A stretch of DNA of 64,000 nt from Clavulina sp. PMI_390 (lineage: Eukaryota; Basidiomycota; Agaricomycetes; Cantharellales; Hydnaceae). The notes under the pieces are model-generated. The model had not been told where the DNA came from. It saw only the letters and a program-made list of their open reading frames with translations, and did not search any database. The stretch's first letter is position 1, and each line of letters begins with the position of its first letter. Shown piece after piece: positions 57,722 through 64,000 of the stretch. The translations under genes and the position numbers were made by a program. The stretch covers positions 62,001 to 126,000 of the forward strand of contig WIDE01000032.1 in NCBI GenBank assembly GCA_015039315.1, in the 5' to 3' direction.

Positions 57722-60700
57722 TCATTCAACAGTCTCCATCATTTTCTCCTCGTACAGATCTTGCACAGCGCGATGGATGGATCGTGCGCCTTCGCGCTCC
57801 ATGTAATCCTCGACGGCGAGGTTGACGATTTCCTCGGCTACAGCCGTCGTGAGCCATGTGTAAGTAGCCTCGAGCTCTTGAGAAGCTAGTTTGTCAAGCA
57901 TTTCTGAGGCAAGTGCGCGTTGTTCAGAGTGGGTGAATGGAAGGAATGGAAGCACGCCTTGCACTCGAGACACAATGGAAGCCTGCAAAGTAAGAAAATA
58001 ATAAAAGGTGAAGGATTAGCCTCATCGAAGCTTAAAGCTGGGGCGATCATGAAGCACGTACGCCAAGTTCATCCGCCAACTTTGCCCGTGTCTTGGTCAT
58101 GAGCTTCTTGTATTCTTCCCGGGACGAGGGCGTCTCAGAGCTCTTGGAGTGGGTAAAGTCGAATACGAGCTGCTCGCCCGAGTTGGATGTGCACACCCAA
58201 ATGACCTCGGCGGTATCAATGACGGGGTTGATTGGCGACGCTGGGACCTTGCCTAGTTCCCATGGCATGAGGAGGGAATGAAGCACCTGCTTCTCTGCGG
58301 TCTTCTCGAGTTCCTACGAGAGGTAACATGCAATCGTTAGCACCATTCAGGCGATGTAGGGGATGGGAGCATACCTCCAAAATCACTACACATCGACGAC
58401 CTTCGTGTGTGGTCAGGAAGTTGAGGAGATCGGGTGAAGCCTGTACAGAAGAGGTCAGTCCTGAAAGCATATAAAAAATGAGCTCCTCCACGTACATGAG
58501 ATTCGCGCGCGAGGGATTTTGCACGCATCAAATCCTCTTGGGTACGTAGGTTTGTCATGTTGACGATGTACATGGGGCATTGGAGAAGGGTGCCAACTAT
58601 GAAGTCATTAATTAGCAGATATATGGAAGTGACAAATGAAGAACCACATACTCTTTGACGCCAAATGGCTCTTCCCGTGTCCACTAGGACCTGAACAAAC
58701 GAACGCCTTCAGTTATGCATTCGAGCTTCAGAAAGAATCATCACGCACCTGTCAACACCAGGGCCAAGGAAGCCACGCTCCCCTTCCTCCTGGAGTGGCT
58801 TGCCACAGCTCGCATCATCTCCTCAAGCGCCAAGTCTTGCCCAACAATATAGTACCTCGCTTGCAATAGTGGATCGTAATGACCCGCCTGCAAAGCCTTG
58901 ACTTGCTGTTGCGTCGCTCCGCCTCCACCTTGTCGCCCCAGATAGTACTGAATAGCAGGGTTCATCGCATCTCGCAGCTTCTCCGCCAACGGAGAGTCGT
59001 CCGTCTCATCGCTAACAGTCACAGTATCAGGCTCAGCGTCTTGATTCGGAACAAGATGCTGCACAACAGACGGGTCCGCCCCATGAGCGAGTAATGTCTT
59101 CACGATCTCGGTCTTGTTCTTGAGTTGATCGTTCGCGAGACTGAATACGAGAGCGGGGAGGTCGTTTGGTCCTGCCGTATCGTTTGCGTCCGCTTGGCCA
59201 GTAGCGAGCAGATCTTGCACCTTTTCAGGCGAGTCTGCTGCTAGCGCAAAGAATAACTGGGCAGAGGGAGTAGCGGAGGCGATGGTTGAGTGAGCTGAAG
59301 GGGGTGGATCATCGGTAAGAGCAGTTCCAAGCGTGAGGCGCCGATTGGCACTAGGAGGGACTGGAGGAATAGGAGAGCGCTGGGGAGTGGGGACTAGTGG
59401 GGAGATCTGGCTCGATCGTCTGGAAAGCGAGGGACGGGACAATGGAGAAGGAGCCCGAGGCGCGGTGGCAAACGGAGAGCGGGGTCGCGATACCGTCGAC
59501 GGAGAGAGAGATCGAGGCGCTCTTGGTGGAGAGCGAGGCCGAGAGACTGTTACCGGCGAACGGGGTCGAGATACTGTTGCTGGTGAACGGGGCCGAGATA
59601 CTGGTGGAGGGGAACGGGGCCGAGGTGCAGCAGGGGGAGATCGTGGTCGAGACACGGCTACCGGAGAGGGTGCCACGGGTAGAGCCGCAGCCGGAGAAGG
59701 TGCCCTAGGAACAACCACCGCTGGAGAACGCGGCCGAGACACCTCCCTCGGTGGCGAACGTGGCCGGGGTGCCACGGAGGCCGATGTGGATGAAGGTCGC
59801 CTACCGCGCTGAGTGGGCATCGCAGCAGCAGGAGCAGGGGGAGTAGGAGGGACAGGGGGCAAGGACGCGGTCGAGGTGCTCGGAATCGTTCTATGTGATG
59901 AAGTGGCAAGAATAACTTCTTCATCGTCATCGGGAGTAAAAGGCAGAGCTCTTCCGCTCTTAGAGCTGTGAGAGGACGCGCGCGAAGATGGACGGCTAGG
60001 CGCAGGGGAAGGGCCAGCAGGTGCCATTTCTGTCTCTTCTATCGCTCCGAGAATGCTGATAAGGCTAGTGAGGCGCTTGGCCCTCTCAACTGCAGACGCG
60101 TTCGAAAGTCTCCTGTACATGTCCTCGGGCGACGTCACTCGCTCGCTAGACTCGATAGAACTGACAGATGTGCTCGGTGTCATTTGCACAGCGCTTACTG
60201 ATCCTCGCTTCGATGAGGGTTTGTCCCGCTCTTGGACAGAAACCGGTGGCGAAGCTGTTCTTTCAATGGCGCTTTCAACGTCATTCGAGGCTTCGTCCGC
60301 AGCTGCATGACTCCATCGAAGGATCGCATCATCTGGCATGGGTTCTCGAGGCGAGTTAGTCCGAGCGGCTGGAATAGTGGCGACAGAGAAACGTTTCCCA
60401 ACAGTGACAATCGCAGTAGCATCCGACTCTGTCGTAGCCATTGACAGGGGACGCCCATGGGATAGGTATGGGCTCTCGGGCGACAGGCTTTCGAATGAAG
60501 CTTCGTCGGAAGTGTCAGGGAAGAAGTCCCGAGAAAGGTTCTCATGCGAAAGGTCTTCATGCGAGGTGTCCTCGTGCAGAGTATCCTGCACATTGTCCTC
60601 TGGGCTGTTGTGTGCTTTCTCCATCGGAGTATTATTCTTTTGAAGCATGATCAGCCAGCGTTCGGGGACCACTGGGAGTAGAGAACCTACCCCATAAATC

Positions 60701-62029
60701 TCATCCAAAATTGAGTGCTGTGATTTTGGCTCAACAGCAGTCGGCTGCAAATGGTACTCCACTTCTTCAAAAGGCGACTCATCAGAAACGAAGGGTGCAG
60801 CGCTCATGTCAGGACTCGAAGGGGCGTCCACGTCCGAGAGTGTGGTGATTTGGGAATCCTGATAAAACAATATTAGCGGACGCCAACTAATGCTAGCAGC
60901 AATAAGCGGGCTCACAATGTCACTTGCAGCAAGAGAATGGGTGAATGGAGATGGACCAATCGGGGAAGGAATAGCAGGAAACGAGGGCTCAGAAGGTAAC
61001 GTGAGGTCGGGAGTAGAGGTAGCTTTTGGAAGGGTTTCAGTAAATTCAGAGCTCGTTGCAGATCGTAAAGTAGGCTAGTCACAAAAGAGTTAAATAGCGT
61101 TACGGGCGATCCGGATAGTGCGCACTCACGAGTCGTAATGGTCGTAAACCTGGTATTCTAGGGGGCGTGGAGGTTTGCGGCTCTTCATCGGCCGGAGGGA
61201 GTTCTAGAGAGTGTTTGGGCGAGTCGGGCGTAATATCCCGGGGAGCAGGATCAAGATTTGATAACCCGAGACTGGACGCGGTCGAGAAGGTATCCGCAGT
61301 CTCGGTTGTTTCTACGCTGACTTGGGAGTCTTGGACGTCGCTATCCCGATGGGATCGACGATGTTGCATTAGAGATGATTCTGCTATAGGAAGCTGGAAT
61401 TCCCAACGTTAACTGCCATAGCGATTGCTGTGTTAGTGGGAGCAACTTACCAATGAGAGGCCTGTTTGATTAGGATCATTCTCTGAATATGACAATTCTT
61501 GGACAGTTGTCTGGGGTGAAGGGCGCATGTGGTGTGTCTTTTGGTAGCTTTTGAGCTCATTCAGGTATAGAGGGACGGCCAGCGACCGATTAAGTTTCTT
61601 GTTGGCGGCGGCGTCGGAGAGCTGAGGTGCAGGCGGCATCAGATCCTCTGGCTCGTCTGTGAACACACCAGGCGAACTGAGCATAGAGACATCGGCTTCA
61701 CGAATAGCATCTTCATCCAGGAAGCTGTCGTCTGGGCTGGAGCTGACAATGTAAGGTTCTGAGGAGGGGAATTCTTCCTCCATGGGTGGTGCAGTGTACG
61801 AGATTTCGGGCAACACCCTGTTTTTGTCCGCAATTCTGATGGGCGTGGCGGTAATCTTGATGTCATGCACAAAGTTGCATGATTCCGCAAAGAAGCAGTT
61901 CCCCTGGCTGTAGAACGGGCACGGCCGCGCTATAGAGAATCGTTCATCAACACCCAGGAACACAACACGATGCAATGCTAAAAGGCAATTACTTGGCACC
62001 CGCCATTGGGGGTTGGGAGGTCGTGGCAT
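57722..62029 (-). CDS. CCCH zinc finger, SRPRSP-repeat, ankyrin and ClpB-type AAA+ fusion protein
   Basis: Single multi-exon gene by continuous reading frames and splice sites. It starts MPRPPNPQWRVP at 62029. An intron then joins to a CCCH finger RPCPFYSQGNCFFAESCNFVH (C-x7-C-x5-C-x3-H). A long acidic/Ser-rich disordered region follows, then a Pro/Arg block (59760-59410) built of SRPRSP units. Two ankyrin-like repeats come next (AQLFFALAADSPEKVQDLL, KTEIVKTLLAHGADPSVV), then a AAA+ module: YIVGQDLALEEMMRAV, LVLTGPSGHGKSHLA (Walker A split by an intron), CVVILEELEKTAEKQ (Walker B with Glu for Asp), VIWVCTSNSGEQ (sensor 1), SRVQGVLPFLPF (arginine-finger region) and a helical C-terminus. The ANK-ClpB part recalls animal CLPB/SKD3. 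Function unknown. Confidence 0.75.
59410..59770 (-). repeat. SRPRSP-type minisatellite inside the fusion gene
   Basis: An imperfect repeat of about 30 bp encodes units such as VSRPRSPATVSRPRSP. The plus strand of the same DNA reads as a complementary open frame full of GERGRDT units, a by-product of the repeat. The unit number is likely to vary between strains. Confidence 0.7.
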
Positions 62030-62423
62030 CTAAACTTGACCTAATTCAAGTCCCGAAAACGAAAGAAAGAGAAGTGACAGAAAAAAATAGCGAGAACAGA
62101 GCGGAGAGAAACCAAAACGCGAGGAATGTTGTGTGACCGGGTTGCCTTGATGTCACAACGGGTATAACAGTGACAAACATCCGCGATTGGCAGGCTCCGT
62201 ATTTCGATTTGTGGTCAAAGGATTCACCCGGCCGATACAGTGAAGTGTGAAGACCGCCCATGACCGCTGAATCATGATAGGGTGAATCATCCATGTCCAG
62301 CGAAGTAATTATAGTCATCATAGCGGGCAATGATTCCAGTCCGCAAGTGCAATGACAAGGATTCAAGGAAAGGTCCGGTGCTTAAAGGTAATAAGGATAC
62401 AGCATATACATGTAACGCATAAG
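62030..62423. other. Spacer between the fusion gene and GOS1
   Basis: A 394-bp promoter/3' UTR region. No gene recognised. Confidence 0.5.
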
Positions 62424-63431
62424 CTACCGCCACATATAGCTCAAAAGGAGCAGCATGCAAACACCGACGACAGTACCAAGAATGAGACTATCTCTCCTCC
62501 GCCGACTCTGGATCATCGCCGCCAAACTATTAATCCCAGGGAGAGCATCTAGAAGGGTAGCGATTTGTTAGATAAGAATAGGAGCGTTGTCAACCAAAAA
62601 GATAGCACTGACTTATTACACCACCCATCCTCGTGTTCACGCCCAATATTGACGTCCGTTGCCTCCCCATGTCCGCCCGAGTTTCATGAGCTTGCCTGCA
62701 AAAGACACATTAGAAACACAAGAGAACTTCTAGATTGCAGCGAACGTACATGAGAATATCATCAGTCATCCGATGTGAGCTGTCTATCCGCCCGCGCTCA
62801 GCCAGCAACGCAGCCTCGTCTGAAGCATGTGCAGTTTTGTACGCACTAGACGGAGAGATATATCCATGAGTAAGTATGGCGCAAATAGTAACATACTACT
62901 TGAAAGACGCACTCAATATCATTCCGGACACTACCCAGCAGATTTGCCTTGTCTAGGGCAGCCTGAACGCTCGTCTGACAAGAAACAACCAAAAGGATCA
63001 GACCTAACGTAGGGAGAGAACCTATTAGGGACCCAACTCACTCGTGCTCGTTGGAAGTCCCGTGTGTAGTCTTGTAATGCGTCCCGGTGTCTTGCAACTG
63101 CGTGCAATGTGCTTTGTGAAGGAGGGGCAATAGGGTCGTTCAGGATAGTCGCCATCTCGTCGTGAGTTTCGCGAAGCTACATAGAGAAGGACCCAACAGT
63201 GCCAATTGTCAGTGGGGGAGCACCCATTACGTTCAGGAACACAAAATCCACCTTCTCCAATAGACCTTCTATCTCGAGCTCCATGTCGTCTCTCCTTGCT
63301 GCGCTCCCACCAGCTTCTACATCCTGACCAAGGGATATACTAGAAGCCAGACGAGTATAGGCCGTGAGTTTAGCATCTACGAGTGATTCCAGTGTTCGTG
63401 ATTGACGTCGCAGACTGTCGTAGGTAGCCAT
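62424..63431 (-). CDS. GOS1: Golgi SNARE Gos1 (GOSR1 family)
   Basis: Qb-SNARE of the Golgi, active in intra-Golgi and retrograde vesicle fusion. The start MATYDSLRRQSRTLES at 63431 is the family opening. It is followed by YTRLASSISLGQDVEAGG, DMELEIEGLLEK, ATILNDPIAPPSQSTLHAV, RHRDALQDYTRDFQRARV, ALDKANLLGSVRNDI and then RGRIDSSHRMTDDIL, the SNARE-motif segment. The last exon encodes MIQSRRRRDSLILGTVVG and a single C-terminal membrane anchor ending SYMWR at 62424. Introns are short; the exons between 62560 and 62830 are the least certain. Tail-anchored topology is as expected for the family. Confidence 0.88.
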
Positions 63432-63716
63432 GTTTGGTGTTTGTGGTCGTTCGGGGAAGGCTTTGACCACGTTACGTGGCTGTGCAGTGACGCACCTGCA
63501 TTCCAAATTTATTATTCACCTTTGTAAAGGCGACATCCAAACTTGAGCATTTAAGGAGAAATCAACGTGATATATTTAGCAAAGTAGGCACATCTTTGAA
63601 ACGTGGTATAGGTCCAACATAATGAACGAGTCAGGAGATTGCAGTCGTTGCACGTTAGTTCGTAAGGTCGTAAAATAATCCATCTATCTACCATGAGCAG
63701 TCGTGGCGAATTCATC

Positions 63717-64000
63717 TCAGTCCTCATCATCGCTCTCGTCCGCGTGATGACGCTTCGGCCTGAATAGCATCATGAGATCATTCAAGTTGAGGCCAGCTTT
63801 GGCGAGCTTGCCACCAGCCAGTGCTGCAGCAGCAAGTTCTCGCTTCTGGTCCTGAAGCTGTGAAGCAAGATTAAGCAAACTGTCTGTTAGATCGTGGTTC
63901 ACCGAATTTGAGGTGTCAAGATATAGACGTACCTGGAGGATTCGGTCCTCAACAGAGTCGACAACAGTCAGCTTGTAGATGTTCACGCTCTTCTTTTGGC
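63717..64000 (-). CDS. SNF2-family ATPase (ULS1/RIS1-like), C-terminal end
   Basis: The last residues of a SNF2/Rad5-type helicase, cut by the window end. The visible sequence NIYKLTVVDSVEDRILQ is the helicase motif VI-downstream segment (V(E/D)DRIL). After an intron comes LQDQKRELAAAALAG, then GLNLNDLMMLFRPK and an acidic tail ending at 63717. The DRILxLQxxKRELxxAAL...LxxxDLxxLF arrangement is shared by ULS1/RIS1, Rad5 and related SNF2 ubiquitin-ligase ATPases, so the subfamily is a best guess. By family it would remodel or clear chromatin-bound or SUMO-modified proteins. Confidence 0.75.
   Translation of the reverse strand, partial: QKKSVNIYKLTVVDSVEDRILQVRLYLDTSNSVNHDLTDSLLNLASQLQDQKRELAAAALAGGKLAKAGLNLNDLMMLFRPKRHHADESDDED

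Noticed and set aside
59333..59812. Long plus-strand open frame rich in GERGRD repeats
   Set aside because: It is the complement of the SRPRSP repeat in the minus-strand fusion gene. There is no independent start context, no splice logic and only repeat-derived composition.
1..64000. CRISPR arrays, bacterial operons, prophage or insertion sequences
   Set aside because: No regularly spaced repeats or prokaryotic signals occur. Introns and gene content are fungal throughout, and no inverted-terminal-repeat transposon was recognised by eye.

Overview
This window is nuclear DNA of a filamentous basidiomycete, most likely an agaricomycete. The evidence is dense genes on both strands, split by many short introns (mostly about 45-85 nt, GT-AG) and encoding recognisable fungal orthologues. 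A Crinkler-type gene and young tandem families would fit a genome such as the Cantharellales (Rhizoctonia/Ceratobasidium), but the order cannot be proved from the sequence.

Layout. 1-6.4 kb: 3' part of DOP1 (Golgi/endosome traffic), an SSP120/nucleobindin-like secretory EF-hand gene with a decaying tandem copy, and the mitoribosomal protein mS41 (FYV4). 6.7-10.5 kb: the U5 snRNP GTPase SNU114. 10.9-27.7 kb: a young, scrambled block between SNU114 and UBA3. It holds three paralogous large AAA ATPases (two direct, one inverted and interrupted by an 814-base assembly gap) and four small MYND-finger genes. Two duplication scars sit inside it: a copy of the last exon of SNU114 upstream of the inverted AAA gene, and a broken copy of UBA3 exon 1 upstream of the second MYND gene. 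27.8-36.6 kb: UBA3 (NEDD8 E1 subunit), THR4 (threonine synthase), FAD1 (FAD synthetase) and an F-box protein. A 2-kb stretch without recognisable genes follows.

38.6-50.9 kb: VPS33 (HOPS/CORVET SM protein), a Crinkler-like NTPase plus nuclease-type gene enclosed by a direct repeat, and the nuclear-pore protein POM152. 52-64 kb: a long disordered basidiomycete protein, an unusual CCCH-finger/SRPRSP-repeat/ankyrin/ClpB-type AAA+ fusion, the Golgi SNARE GOS1, and the 3' end of a SNF2-family (ULS1/RIS1-like) gene running out of the window.

The single-copy genes are unrelated housekeeping functions with no operon logic. The interesting material is accessory: the AAA/MYND block, the CCCH-ANK-ClpB fusion, the repeat-flanked Crinkler-like gene and the decaying EF-hand duplicate. 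Exon boundaries are manual readings from splice consensus and protein-family conservation. CDS spans run from start codon to stop codon and include introns.
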